In this document: positions 29,961-37,630 of the stretch, piece after piece | Numbering within the stretch: position 1 is the stretch's first letter | How the letters are laid out: every line of letters begins with the position of its first letter | From: Sediminitomix flava | GTDB taxonomy: Bacteria; Bacteroidota; Bacteroidia; Cytophagales; Flammeovirgaceae | Direction of reading: 5' to 3' | Length of the DNA stretch: 64,000 nt | NCBI RefSeq assembly: GCF_003149185.1 | Contig: NZ_QGDO01000001.1 | Span: 992,001-1,056,000, forward strand | The notes under the pieces: model-generated | The model's input: the letters and a program-made list of their open reading frames with translations, nothing else | Told to the model about the DNA's origin: nothing | Databases searched by the model: none | Program-made: the position numbers and the translations under genes

Positions 29961-30038
29961 AACTATCCCCGAATTAGCATTACCTAATCGGGTTGTATGG
30001 GTATACTCTCAGCCCGTTGTATTGAGGCACCCCTAGTT
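29961..30038 (-). promoter_or_regulatory. TPP riboswitch (thi box)
   Basis: Read on the minus strand, the conserved blocks come in order: GGGGTGCC, GGCTGAGAG, ATACCC, ACCCGAT, GGTAATGC, and GGGGATAG. The ends pair (AACTA with TAGTT) as the P1 stem. These are the hallmark segments of the thiamine-pyrophosphate aptamer. It lies 44 bp before the TonB-receptor start, so high TPP should lower receptor expression. No separate terminator hairpin stands out in the 44 bp, so control may be on translation. Confidence 0.93.
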
Positions 30039-30079
30039 GTGAATGTTACGTGATTACAAATGTTTATAAAAAACGGATG

Positions 30080-30087
30080 CAAAAGTA
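30080..30087 (-). promoter_or_regulatory. -7 box before the TPP riboswitch
   Basis: On the minus strand TACTTTTG fits TAnnTTTG exactly and lies about 40 bp upstream of the riboswitch. It would let the receptor be transcribed on its own rather than from the pnuC promoter. The -33 element is unclear. Confidence 0.45.
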
Positions 30088-30092
30088 AGAAT

Positions 30093-30620
30093 TTATTTCG
30101 AATTTAGAAGTAGTTCTATATTATTTATCGCCTTCTCAATTCGCTCTTCCTTCAGTCCGCCTATTATAATGACATTACTACTTAGTTTGTTTAGTTCTTT
30201 TTGGTACATTTCAAATAACTCATTTCTGAAATGCGGGTGTTCTCGCTGAGGATCAGCTTCCCAAGGTAAATCTGGTTTCATCAAAAAAATAAGATCATAC
30301 TGCTGTTTTTGTAGTTGATCAACAATCCAAGCATCCGATCGTCCATACTTCACATCCCCCCAAACTTTGAGTACTGTCATTTCTGTATCTACAAAAAGGA
30401 TTTGATTTGCCATTGGAATCAGCTGCTCTTCTGCTGCTAATTGACCTTTAGCAATGAGAAGAAGGTCTTTTTCTTCATATGGTCTATCCAGTTTTTCGAT
30501 ATAAGTCCGAGCAAACTCAGGAACCCATACCGTCTGATAATGCTTTGCTAAAAGTTCAGCTAAAGTACTCTTCCCACTAGACTCTGGACCTGTAATGGCT
30601 ATACGGTAAGTTTTTGACAT
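30093..30620 (-). CDS. NadR-like P-loop nucleotide/nucleoside kinase
   Basis: The 175-residue protein (ATG at 30618-30620; an upstream extension to 30659 exists) starts with a P-loop, ITGPESSGKST (9-19). The next block, VWVPEFARTYIE, is characteristic of the ribosylnicotinamide-kinase half of NadR (AAA_28). The NMN adenylyltransferase and HTH domains of full NadR are absent. It overlaps the pnuC-like gene by 22 bp, so the two are translated together. In NAD salvage this kinase traps nicotinamide riboside. Next to a TPP-controlled receptor it could instead phosphorylate thiamine; that is inference. Confidence 0.8.
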   Translation of the reverse strand: MSKTYRIAITGPESSGKSTLAELLAKHYQTVWVPEFARTYIEKLDRPYEEKDLLLIAKGQLAAEEQLIPMANQILFVDTEMTVLKVWGDVKYGRSDAWIVDQLQKQQYDLIFLMKPDLPWEADPQREHPHFRNELFEMYQKELNKLSSNVIIIGGLKEERIEKAINNIELLLNSK

Positions 30621-31225
30621 GCTTCTTGTGCTTTCTTTTTCCAAGAGAAATATCCCCAAATAGCTAACAATAGGTAGAAGAAATAAAGTAGGCTACTCAA
30701 GTACCAGCCTTTATAAAAATATAATGGAATGGCTAGAAGGTTTGCCAAAATCCAAAAATGCCAATTTTCAACTTTACGCTTTGCCACAAGCCACATCGCT
30801 ACGAAAGCAGGGGCAGTACTAGAGGCATCCCACCAAGGGACATTCGTATCAGTAAAATGATCGAGAAAAAAGCCCAAGGCTATAAAGCTCAAAAGAGCGA
30901 AACTTATACTTATTAAATTCTCTTTGAAGTCATTGAAAGTGATTGGCAATACAGCATGATTCGAATCTCTACGAGTCCACATGTACCAACCATACACACT
31001 CATCATCACATAATATGCATTGATACCCATTTCAGCATATAAAGCAGAAGTATAGCCCATATACACAAAAATGCCCACACTGATTAAGCCTAAAGGATAA
31101 ACTGCAATATGATTTTTACGTTCATACCAAACACTCATCAAACCTGTCGCGAAAGCTACTACCTCAAACCACTGTAAAGCTTTAGCAGTACTCCAAACGC
31201 TCTCCCAAAATTCTACCCAATCCAT
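30599..31225 (-). CDS. pnuT: PnuC/PnuT-family vitamin permease (probable thiamine transporter)
   Basis: The 208-residue membrane protein has about seven helices and PnuC hallmarks: a YGWYMWTRR loop, WWDASSTAPAFVAMWLVAKRKVENW, and IPLYFYKGWYLSSLLYFFYL near the C-terminus. PnuC family members move vitamins by facilitated diffusion and depend on intracellular phosphorylation to trap the substrate. PnuC proper takes nicotinamide riboside and PnuT takes thiamine. The TPP riboswitch nearby favours PnuT, whereas the NadR-like kinase partner favours PnuC. The symbol is therefore provisional. It has its own promoter and no riboswitch of its own. Confidence 0.8.
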   Translation of the reverse strand: MDWVEFWESVWSTAKALQWFEVVAFATGLMSVWYERKNHIAVYPLGLISVGIFVYMGYTSALYAEMGINAYYVMMSVYGWYMWTRRDSNHAVLPITFNDFKENLISISFALLSFIALGFFLDHFTDTNVPWWDASSTAPAFVAMWLVAKRKVENWHFWILANLLAIPLYFYKGWYLSSLLYFFYLLLAIWGYFSWKKKAQEACQKLTV

Positions 31226-31256
31226 TAATCCGTAATCATATTAAAAATTCAGCCCG

Positions 31257-31264
31257 CAAAGATA
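31257..31264 (-). promoter_or_regulatory. -7 box of the pnuT-kinase operon
   Basis: On the minus strand TATCTTTG fits TAnnTTTG exactly, 32 bp before the pnuT start. It lies between the nuoH terminator and the gene. Confidence 0.5.
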
Positions 31265-31284
31265 GCGTAACTCTTGAAACTAAA

Positions 31285-31315
31285 AAACGGAAGTTGTTTC
31301 TGTACAACTTCCGCT
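31285..31315 (-). terminator. Intrinsic terminator of nuoH
   Basis: A 10-bp perfect stem (31288-31297 with 31304-31313) is followed on the minus strand by a T run. Confidence 0.88.
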
Positions 31316-31344
31316 CTATTCATACCATTTAGATCAGTCTTCAC

Positions 31345-32445
31345 CTAGATCATCATCAATCTCCAAACAGCACTAATAAGTACTAATACAAGTGCCATTG
31401 GTGTCAGGTATTTCCAACATAATGCCATTAACTGATCAATACGCAAACGTGGATAAGTCCAACGAGCTAGCATTTGGAAAAACACCAAAGTAAATGCTTT
31501 TGAGATTAGCCAAAATGCTCCCCAAGCATACCCACTTACTTCACCGACAACTCCACTTGTCCAATCTGCCAAACGAACAGAACCAATATTGGGCAAAGGC
31601 GTATTCCAACTTCCTAAGAAAAGAATACTAGCCAGCAAACTTGCCAACAACATCATTCCATATTCTGAAAGCATCAAGAAGGCAAAACGCATTCCTGAGT
31701 ATTCTACGATATAACCTGCAATCAACTCTGATTCTGATTCAGGTAAATCGAATGGTGTACGATTAGCTTCCGCTAAAGATGCTACGAAGAAAATGACAAA
31801 AGCGAAAAAGAGGAATGGAGAACGGAAAATGTTCCATGTCAAAAATCCTCCAACTTCAGTCACATTTATATTTAAAAACTTTAATCCGAATAAATAATTA
31901 GGATCGGCATTCAATAATTGAGCTGAGAATATACCTTGTTGCATACTCATCTCTTGTAGATCCAAGGTCTGAGAAATCATCACAGGACATAAAATCGTTA
32001 AACTCAGTGGTACTTCATATGAAATCATTTGAGCGGCAGAACGCATTGCGCCATACAATCCATATTTGTTATTAGAACCCCAACCTGCCATCAAAATACC
32101 AATCACATCCATTGAGATGATTGCCATCATGTAAAAAACACCAACAGCGGCAGCTGATCCAACAAAGTTTGGTGCAAAAGGGATAATCGCGAAACCTGCG
32201 AAAATAGAAGTAAAAACAACTACGGGCGCTAACTGAAACAAGGGTTTGTCAGCTGCCGCAGGTCTAGTATCCTCTTTTGTCAAAAGCTTGACGATATCCG
32301 CCAACGTTTGTAGTAATCCGTAAGGACCTGTTACCATCGGTCCGACACGATTCTGAATAAAGGCAGAAACTTTACGCTCTGCATAAACTCCAAAAAGTGC
32401 GAATGTAAGGATAAACGGAAGAACGATAAAAAGTGCAATAGTCAT
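31345..32445 (-). CDS. nuoH: NADH-quinone oxidoreductase subunit H
   Basis: The 366-residue protein has eight to nine membrane helices and strong NuoH motifs: AERKVSAFIQNRVGP near the N-terminus, a conserved GWGSNNKYGLYGAMRSAAQMISYEVP region (about 123-147), AEANRTPFDLPE, and the C-terminal RWTYPRLRIDQLM. It forms the quinone-site membrane subunit of complex I. Unusually it stands alone: no other nuo gene is next to it, and it has its own promoter box and terminator. Confidence 0.95.
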   Translation of the reverse strand: MTIALFIVLPFILTFALFGVYAERKVSAFIQNRVGPMVTGPYGLLQTLADIVKLLTKEDTRPAAADKPLFQLAPVVVFTSIFAGFAIIPFAPNFVGSAAAVGVFYMMAIISMDVIGILMAGWGSNNKYGLYGAMRSAAQMISYEVPLSLTILCPVMISQTLDLQEMSMQQGIFSAQLLNADPNYLFGLKFLNINVTEVGGFLTWNIFRSPFLFFAFVIFFVASLAEANRTPFDLPESESELIAGYIVEYSGMRFAFLMLSEYGMMLLASLLASILFLGSWNTPLPNIGSVRLADWTSGVVGEVSGYAWGAFWLISKAFTLVFFQMLARWTYPRLRIDQLMALCWKYLTPMALVLVLISAVWRLMMI

Positions 32446-32487
32446 ATTCTCTTGGTCTTATTCAACTCTCCTAGCAGAAAGAACTCA

Positions 32488-32495
32488 CAAAGATA
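32488..32495 (-). promoter_or_regulatory. -7 box of nuoH
   Basis: On the minus strand TATCTTTG fits TAnnTTTG exactly, 43 bp before the nuoH start. The -33 element is weak. Confidence 0.45.
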
Positions 32496-32508
32496 ACTAT
32501 TGTTTGAA

Positions 32509-32547
32509 TTATAAAAAGAAAGCCAGACTCGAATACTCAAGTCTGGC
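32509..32547 (-). terminator. Intrinsic terminator of the CoA-transferase gene
   Basis: An 8-bp stem (32522-32529 with 32540-32547), extendable by two pairs, is followed on the minus strand by a T-rich run. Confidence 0.75.
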
Positions 32548-32582
32548 AAATCTGGTCGTATAATTGAATTGGTTTATGATAT

Positions 32583-33242
32583 CTAATCAAGTTGCATTTC
32601 AGGGATTTCTCCTTCTACAATAAGCTTACCTGCTGTTACTTCTTTAATTTCTTCCACACTCACACCTGGTGCTCTTTCCAAGAGCTTAAAACCTCCTTCA
32701 GGTAATACATCAAGTACCGCAAGATTTGTCACGATTTTCTTTACACAGTTTACTCCTGTGATTGGAAGGGTGCATTTAGGCAATAATTTTGATTGACCTG
32801 ATTTGCTACAATGCTGCATAGCAACTATAATATTGTCAGCAGAAGCAACCAAGTCCATAGCTCCTCCCATACCTTTCACCATCTTCCCAGGGATTTTCCA
32901 ATTGGCAATATCTCCATTCTCAGAAACTTCCATTGCGCCTAAAATGGTCAGATCAATATGTCCCCCTCTAATCATCGCAAAGCTTTCAGCAGAACTAAAT
33001 AGGCTAGAGCCAGCCAACATACTTACTGTTTGCTTTCCTGCGTTGATCAAATCAGCATCAACTTCATCTTCTGTGGGAAAAGGACCGATGCCTAACAATC
33101 CATTTTCAGATTGTAATACGACATCAATATCAGATGGGATATAGTTTGCTACAAGAGTCGGGATACCAATACCTAAATTGACATAAAAGCCATCCTCAAG
33201 CTCTTTCGCTATTCGTTTAGCAATTCCGTGTTTATCTAGCAT
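32583..33242 (-). CDS. scoB: 3-oxoacid CoA-transferase, subunit B
   Basis: The 219-residue protein matches the beta subunit of succinyl-CoA:3-ketoacid (or acetate/acetoacetate) CoA-transferase. It has NLGIGIPTLVANYIP near the N-terminus, the catalytic Glu in SENGLLG, GGHIDLTILGAMEVS, and GAMDLVASADNIIVAMQH. It moves CoA between short acyl groups, for ketone-body or fatty-acid use. The active enzyme needs subunit A, usually encoded directly upstream. Here the upstream neighbour is a thioesterase, so scoA must lie elsewhere. Confidence 0.93.
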   Translation of the reverse strand: MLDKHGIAKRIAKELEDGFYVNLGIGIPTLVANYIPSDIDVVLQSENGLLGIGPFPTEDEVDADLINAGKQTVSMLAGSSLFSSAESFAMIRGGHIDLTILGAMEVSENGDIANWKIPGKMVKGMGGAMDLVASADNIIVAMQHCSKSGQSKLLPKCTLPITGVNCVKKIVTNLAVLDVLPEGGFKLLERAPGVSVEEIKEVTAGKLIVEGEIPEMQLD

Positions 33243-33346
33243 GTTGTTGTTTGTGGTTTTTGAGTCTCTATTGACAGCCTCCTCAAGCTGAATAGTAACT
33301 TATTACAATAAGTTAAAACTTAAATCCACAGAATACAAGTATTTTA

Positions 33347-33796
33347 CTAATTCTCTGAAGGAACACTCTTTTCTAAACGGATAATATTATCCCACATTAA
33401 CTGAGGCACGGTGACAGTTTCCCCCAAATTAAAATCGTAATGGATGATTGAAGAACTAAAGAAAGCGACCAAAGTATTGAACTTGGTACTATAAAATTTG
33501 GAGATCATCTTAATTCTCTGATCATCAAACTCCTTTACTTTAATCCCTACTTTCACCTGATCTGGAAAAGTGACAGGATAGACAAAGTTTGATTCCATAG
33601 AAGCCACCATCAAACCTTGGTTTTTGTGTTCTTCATCGGAAGTTTGGAGTCTTCTAAAATATTCTTGTTGGGCTGTCTCAAACCATTTAATGTAGGTTGA
33701 ATGATTGAGATGTTGGTGTGCATTCAAATCTCCCCAAATGACAGGAAACTCTAACCAGATTGGAAATTCTGAAGGAATAAGTGCTGTTGATTTCAT
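33347..33796 (-). CDS. Acyl-CoA thioesterase, 4HBT/hotdog fold
   Basis: From the ATG at 33794-33796 it has 149 residues; an upstream Met at 33826 gives a poor N-terminus. The hotdog-fold 4HBT signature is visible as WGDLNAHQHLNHSTYIKWFETAQQEYF, with Asp and His at the usual active-site places. It probably hydrolyses a short or medium acyl-CoA. It lies 104 bp upstream of scoB on the same strand, so it may act on related CoA esters. The exact substrate is unknown. Confidence 0.82.
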   Translation of the reverse strand: MKSTALIPSEFPIWLEFPVIWGDLNAHQHLNHSTYIKWFETAQQEYFRRLQTSDEEHKNQGLMVASMESNFVYPVTFPDQVKVGIKVKEFDDQRIKMISKFYSTKFNTLVAFFSSSIIHYDFNLGETVTVPQLMWDNIIRLEKSVPSEN

Positions 33797-33837
33797 GTTG
33801 TTTTGATTGTACCTATACTGATGCAATCAAAAAACAG

Positions 33838-33872
33838 AAAGAGATTGTTCCCAAAACGGAAACAATCTCTTT
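33838..33872 (-). terminator. Intrinsic terminator of hldD
   Basis: A 12-bp perfect stem (33838-33849 with 33861-33872) lies just after hldD. On the minus strand it is followed by a short T-rich tract. Confidence 0.8.
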
Positions 33873-33879
33873 TTTATTT

Positions 33880-34845
33880 CTAGTAATATTTCTTTTCAGA
33901 AAGGTAATTTTTCACATAATCTGTGACTCCTTCCTCCAAAGTATGGAAGGCTTTATCGTATCCGATACTTCTTAACTTAGACATATCTGCCTCAGTGAAA
34001 TATTGGTATTTGTCACGAATATCTTCAGGAGTATCTCTAAATGAAATATTCTCTGCTTTATCCATTGCTGCAAAAGTAGCTTTTGTAAGGTCTAAGAACG
34101 TACGTGCTGTTCCTGTACCCAAGTTGTAAAGTCCTGAGTTCTTACGGTGATGCATCAAGAACATCATCACTTCCACTACATCTTTTACATAAACAAAGTC
34201 TCTTGACTGATGTCCATCTGCAATTCCTTCTTTGTGCGAACGGAACAATTGCATTCCTTCAGTCTCTCCGATTTGTTTGTGAGCGTGCATAATCACAGAT
34301 GCCATACGTCCTTTATGGTACTCATTAGGTCCGTATACATTAAAGAACTTCAAGCCTGCCCAGAAGAAAGGTTTCTTCTCTTCTTTCATTGCCCACTTAT
34401 CAAAATCATTCTTAGAGACACCATAAGGGTTTAATGGTTGTAATTGCTCAATGATGTCCTCACTGTCAACGTAACCATGCTCACCTAATCCATAGGTTGC
34501 AGCCGAAGAAGCATATACCACAGGAATGGCATGTTCACAACATGCTTTCCAAACTTTTTTCGTGTATTCTGTATTTAGGTGGTTCAACACGTCCATATCG
34601 AACTCAGCCGTGTTTGTACGAGCCCCCATGTGGAAGATAAATTCAACCTCTAGGTGATTTTTATCTAACCAATCAAAGAAATCTTCACGATCTACTTTTT
34701 CAATAATTCTTTTGCCATCCAGATTTTTATTTTTTTCTGGATTAGAGAAATCATCAACTGCAACCACGTGGTTGAAGTTATCCTCATTCAAGCGGCTGAC
34801 CATACAGCTCCCAATGAAGCCTGCTGCTCCCGTTACTACAATCAT
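33880..34845 (-). CDS. hldD: ADP-L-glycero-D-manno-heptose-6-epimerase
   Basis: The 321-residue short-chain-dehydrogenase-type protein has the NAD(P) motif TGAAGFIG (5-12), the YASSAATYG strand and the catalytic NPYGVSK (Tyr-x-x-x-Lys). The HldD-specific blocks are HMGARTNTAE, FFNVYGPNEYHKGRMASV-like, SHKEGIADGHQSRDFVYVKDV and SFRDTPEDIRDKYQYFTEADM. It makes the heptose precursor of lipopolysaccharide inner core. It is a single-gene unit. Confidence 0.93.
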   Translation of the reverse strand: MIVVTGAAGFIGSCMVSRLNEDNFNHVVAVDDFSNPEKNKNLDGKRIIEKVDREDFFDWLDKNHLEVEFIFHMGARTNTAEFDMDVLNHLNTEYTKKVWKACCEHAIPVVYASSAATYGLGEHGYVDSEDIIEQLQPLNPYGVSKNDFDKWAMKEEKKPFFWAGLKFFNVYGPNEYHKGRMASVIMHAHKQIGETEGMQLFRSHKEGIADGHQSRDFVYVKDVVEVMMFLMHHRKNSGLYNLGTGTARTFLDLTKATFAAMDKAENISFRDTPEDIRDKYQYFTEADMSKLRSIGYDKAFHTLEEGVTDYVKNYLSEKKYY

Positions 34846-34885
34846 TATTTAAGAATTTATAAAGTCGATCAAATGAATTTGAGGG

Positions 34886-34893
34886 CAAAGTTA
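34886..34893 (-). promoter_or_regulatory. -7 box of hldD
   Basis: On the minus strand TAACTTTG fits TAnnTTTG exactly, 41 bp before the hldD start. No clear -33 element. Confidence 0.4.
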
Positions 34894-34926
34894 ATTATTT
34901 CAAAGAAAGAAATAACTTCTAAGTGA

Positions 34927-35556
34927 TTAGATTTTAGGAATGTTTTGTGAGATCAAATCTTGCGTTTGAAGCCACTGCAATCCGATAATTGTCTTGGCAT
35001 CGTGTATTTGCCCTTCTTCAAGCATTTTATAAAGGGTCTTTTTATCATAAAATTCCAAGGCAATATCTTCATATTCACAATCCAATCCACCGCCTTCTTC
35101 TATTTTAGATGCATTGTCTACTTCTATATAGAATAAATGGACTTTCTCATAAGTATTGCCTGGTGTAGAAAAGAAAGAACAAATGAACTCCGTCTTCTGA
35201 GCTTTATACCCAGTTTCTTCCAAGACTTCTCGTTCAATGGCTTCAAATTTACTTTCTCCTTTATCCAAAATTCCAGCTACGGTTTCTGTAAGCCAAGCAT
35301 TTCCACTTTGCATGATTGGGAAACGAAATTGCCTTACCAAAACCACTTTCTGTAAATCCTTGTGCCAAAGAATTGCGGTTACGGCTTCTCCTCTATCGTT
35401 AAAAATACGAGTTATGGTATCTGTCATCCCTCCATCAAACTTCTCATGACGAAGCGTCCCTTTTCTGATCTTAAGAAAATCGTCATAGACGGTTTCTTCT
35501 GACAGAATCTCTACTTTTTGAGGATGTTTATTGATTTTTTTTCCTTTTAGGTACAT
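34927..35556 (-). CDS. Nudix hydrolase (NudK / ADP-ribose pyrophosphatase-like)
   Basis: The 209-residue protein has a complete Nudix box: GILDKGES, then EAIEREVLEETGY (G-x5-E-x7-REUxEExGU). An N-terminal arm (about 1-50) and the flanking VLVRQFRFP and FFSTPGNTYEKVHLF place it with the NudK/ADP-ribose-pyrophosphatase group, which are dimers that cleave nucleoside-diphosphate sugars. It lies upstream of hldD on the same strand. It may recycle nucleotide sugars, but the substrate is not proven. Confidence 0.85.
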   Translation of the reverse strand: MYLKGKKINKHPQKVEILSEETVYDDFLKIRKGTLRHEKFDGGMTDTITRIFNDRGEAVTAILWHKDLQKVVLVRQFRFPIMQSGNAWLTETVAGILDKGESKFEAIEREVLEETGYKAQKTEFICSFFSTPGNTYEKVHLFYIEVDNASKIEEGGGLDCEYEDIALEFYDKKTLYKMLEEGQIHDAKTIIGLQWLQTQDLISQNIPKI

Positions 35557-35658
35557 GATTTCAAGGTATCTGATACTCAGTTTATAAACAAAACTTAAAG
35601 CAAAAGGATATAATCATGTATCTGATTTCTTGATAGAAAGGAAGTTATTCTTAGAATT

Positions 35659-36243
35659 TTAGTGCAATGGTTGTCGAATAATCACAGTTTTGTCAGATGG
35701 CGTCTTTCCCAAATAGATTTCATGGTGAAATTCCTTTGGTCGTCGTCCCAATTGACGGATGTAACGAAACATTTCTCCTATCGGAATATCTGTATTACTA
35801 GACATATGCCCTTTACCTAACATCTGAACACAATCACCATCTTCATATTCAAAAATACTGATCCCATTTACAGAAGAAGTATTCCCATCGCTATGATAGC
35901 TCTGAAATAAAGAAATAAGAGAATCTTTAAATTTTAGAGGAATTCGTAAAAGTAGTTTCCATGCCCAACGCGTATGGAGTTGACTTTTATCTTTAGCACT
36001 CTGATCTAACTCCCAAAGAGTCTCTAGCCTTGGGATACTAAATGAAATCTGATGTTCTTTGAGGGCGTAGTTTGCAAATTCCTGTGCAAATTCTAGAAGC
36101 AATTTAGATTTTGATTGAAATTCATTATGGTCAGGCTCACCAATTCCATTGATACTCAGGTATAATTTTTTATCAAAGGAAATAAATTCCGGGGTATTCT
36201 TAGCATTGTAATAATTAGGATCTATAGCTTCTATATCAAGCAT
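35659..36243 (-). CDS. GyrI-like small-molecule-binding domain protein
   Basis: The 194-residue protein has the GyrI-like layout of stand-alone family members: an N-terminal KLYLSINGIGEPD strand, a long middle region and a C-terminal EFHHEIYLGKTPSDKTVIIRQPLH. The nearly fixed HHEIYL and ILRQP-type tail is characteristic. There is no HTH, so it is not a SOBIR-type regulator by itself. Stand-alone GyrI-like proteins are thought to bind or hydrolyse toxic small molecules. It is a single gene with no obvious partner. Confidence 0.75.
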   Translation of the reverse strand: MLDIEAIDPNYYNAKNTPEFISFDKKLYLSINGIGEPDHNEFQSKSKLLLEFAQEFANYALKEHQISFSIPRLETLWELDQSAKDKSQLHTRWAWKLLLRIPLKFKDSLISLFQSYHSDGNTSSVNGISIFEYEDGDCVQMLGKGHMSSNTDIPIGEMFRYIRQLGRRPKEFHHEIYLGKTPSDKTVIIRQPLH

Positions 36244-36363
36244 GATAAGGATTGGTTTCTTCTTGAAATTAAAAAATAGTGATTTTAAAAAAACAGTTCC
36301 ATCAAATAATAGGTGATTTCTCTAAATCTTAAAAATTTGTTATGAAATATTTATAACTAACTC

Positions 36364-36396
36364 TTTGAATCTCACTCTAAGATTATCTTACTTTTG
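36364..36396 (+). promoter_or_regulatory. Promoter of the small secreted-protein gene
   Basis: TTTG (36364-36367), 21 bp, then TACTTTTG (36389-36396). This is a full Bacteroidota consensus pair, giving a leader of about 70 nt before the ATG at 36470. Confidence 0.65.
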
Positions 36397-36469
36397 CTAA
36401 AGGAAGGTATGTGATATCTTAATTTACCTTACCGCTTTTTTGTTTCTCATTTCCTCATATATTTAGTCT

Positions 36470-36877
36470 ATGAAAAAATTAGTAAGCATTATTTCTTTCA
36501 TTAGTTTTATTTTATTGAGTGCCTATACTCCTATCGACTCTTTTGACAAACCTGTTGTATTGTTGAAAGTTACCGTTTTAGATGAGACGGGTAATACTCA
36601 AAAAAATGCTAAGATCAGATTATATGAATCTTTGACTGACTTTCAATTTGATGATAATGTAGTCGTAGAAGGAACGACTAACGATAAAGGGAAAGCCACA
36701 TTCAAAGGTCTTGCACCAAAGAGTTATTTTGTAAAAGCTTGGAAAGGTAATAAAGTTTCTCCAGAAGCTGGATTAAAAACTAAGAAGTTACAAAAGAATA
36801 ATTTGAATAAGATAAATGTGATCATTTCAGAAGCTAATGAAATGGCAATTCCAAAAGTGAAGAAAGAAGGTAAATAA
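36470..36877 (+). CDS. Small secreted protein with Cna-B/SpaA-like domain
   Basis: The 135-residue protein has a signal peptide (1-25). A single beta-sandwich follows: VVLLKVTVLDETGNTQKNAKIRLYE, then TNDKGKATFKGLAPKSYFVKAWKGNK, the pattern of prealbumin-like Cna-B or carboxypeptidase-regulatory domains. There is no catalytic motif. It is probably periplasmic or surface-exposed and structural. It has its own near-consensus promoter and a terminator. Confidence 0.72.
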   Translation: MKKLVSIISFISFILLSAYTPIDSFDKPVVLLKVTVLDETGNTQKNAKIRLYESLTDFQFDDNVVVEGTTNDKGKATFKGLAPKSYFVKAWKGNKVSPEAGLKTKKLQKNNLNKINVIISEANEMAIPKVKKEGK

Positions 36878-36902
36878 TAGACCTTAGACTTCTAAAACAA
36901 AG

Positions 36903-36934
36903 AGCCTTACAAATCATTGTAGGGCTTTTTTTAT
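36903..36934 (+). terminator. Intrinsic terminator
   Basis: A 10-bp stem with one G:T pair (36903-36912 with 36917-36926) and a four-base loop is followed by a T run. Confidence 0.85.
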
Positions 36935-37066
36935 TTGCCATTGCATTATTTCTACTCCGAGTAAAACAAATCAAACTATATTCTAAGATAAATAGACTGA
37001 AATTAGCACTACAAGAAACATCTCTCTATACTTACGACATCTAAAGGTTCATCAAATCACTATTAC

Positions 37067-37630
37067 TTGTCCAAAAATCTCAGATATATAGATCGAAAAA
37101 TCATTGCAGAAGGACTCAAGCTAAAATTAAGCAAAGCTGAGATTGCAGACACCTTGAAGGTCTCTGTGACTACCATCTACCGAGAATTGAACCGAAACAC
37201 CCGTAAATCTGGTACTTACGATCCAAAATATGCCCACAAATTAGCATTAGCCCGTAAAAAACGGGTAGGAAGCATTGCCAAGAAAAAGTCTGTACAGACA
37301 AAAAAGAAAGCTTATACACTTTATGCTGATCGTCGTTTGATAAAATGGTTTTCGGACACGACAGAAGGAAGAAAACCTAAAAACACTTTTCTTACTCCTT
37401 TAAAATGGGGAAGTGCGTATCAGGTTATACTTTCAAAGAAAGTATTCCATTTCTACAACGATTTCGCATTATTCGCCTTACTCTATTATCATGAAGGTTG
37501 GAACTTCCCAACAATCATTGATGTACTTTACAGTTCATTTCTACCCCATCTAACATCCAACTCAACTTTTGTTTCAAGTACAAAAGCCTTCACTCCTATA
37601 AACTTTATCCAAAAAAATACAGCTGCTTAA
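37067..37630 (+). CDS. Orphan protein with IS30-type helix-turn-helix, no transposase core
   Basis: The 187-residue frame contains no methionine codon at all and would start at a TTG at 37067. Residues about 8-50 form the HTH_38 domain of IS30-family transposases: KLSKAEIADTLKVSVTTIYRELNRN, then the GTYDPKYAHKLALARKK block that follows it in those enzymes. A basic linker follows. The remaining 100 residues (WFSDTTEGRKPKN, LYYHEGWNFPTIIDVLY) do not show the IS30 DDE catalytic core. It could be a domesticated DNA-binding protein, a truncated transposase fused to other sequence, or a decaying gene. No inverted repeats flank it that I can see. Confidence 0.5.
   Translation: MSKNLRYIDRKIIAEGLKLKLSKAEIADTLKVSVTTIYRELNRNTRKSGTYDPKYAHKLALARKKRVGSIAKKKSVQTKKKAYTLYADRRLIKWFSDTTEGRKPKNTFLTPLKWGSAYQVILSKKVFHFYNDFALFALLYYHEGWNFPTIIDVLYSSFLPHLTSNSTFVSSTKAFTPINFIQKNTAA

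Noticed and set aside
36878-37066. A second gene between the secreted-protein gene and the HTH orphan
   Set aside because: The stretch holds a terminator and AT-rich DNA without an open frame of useful length.
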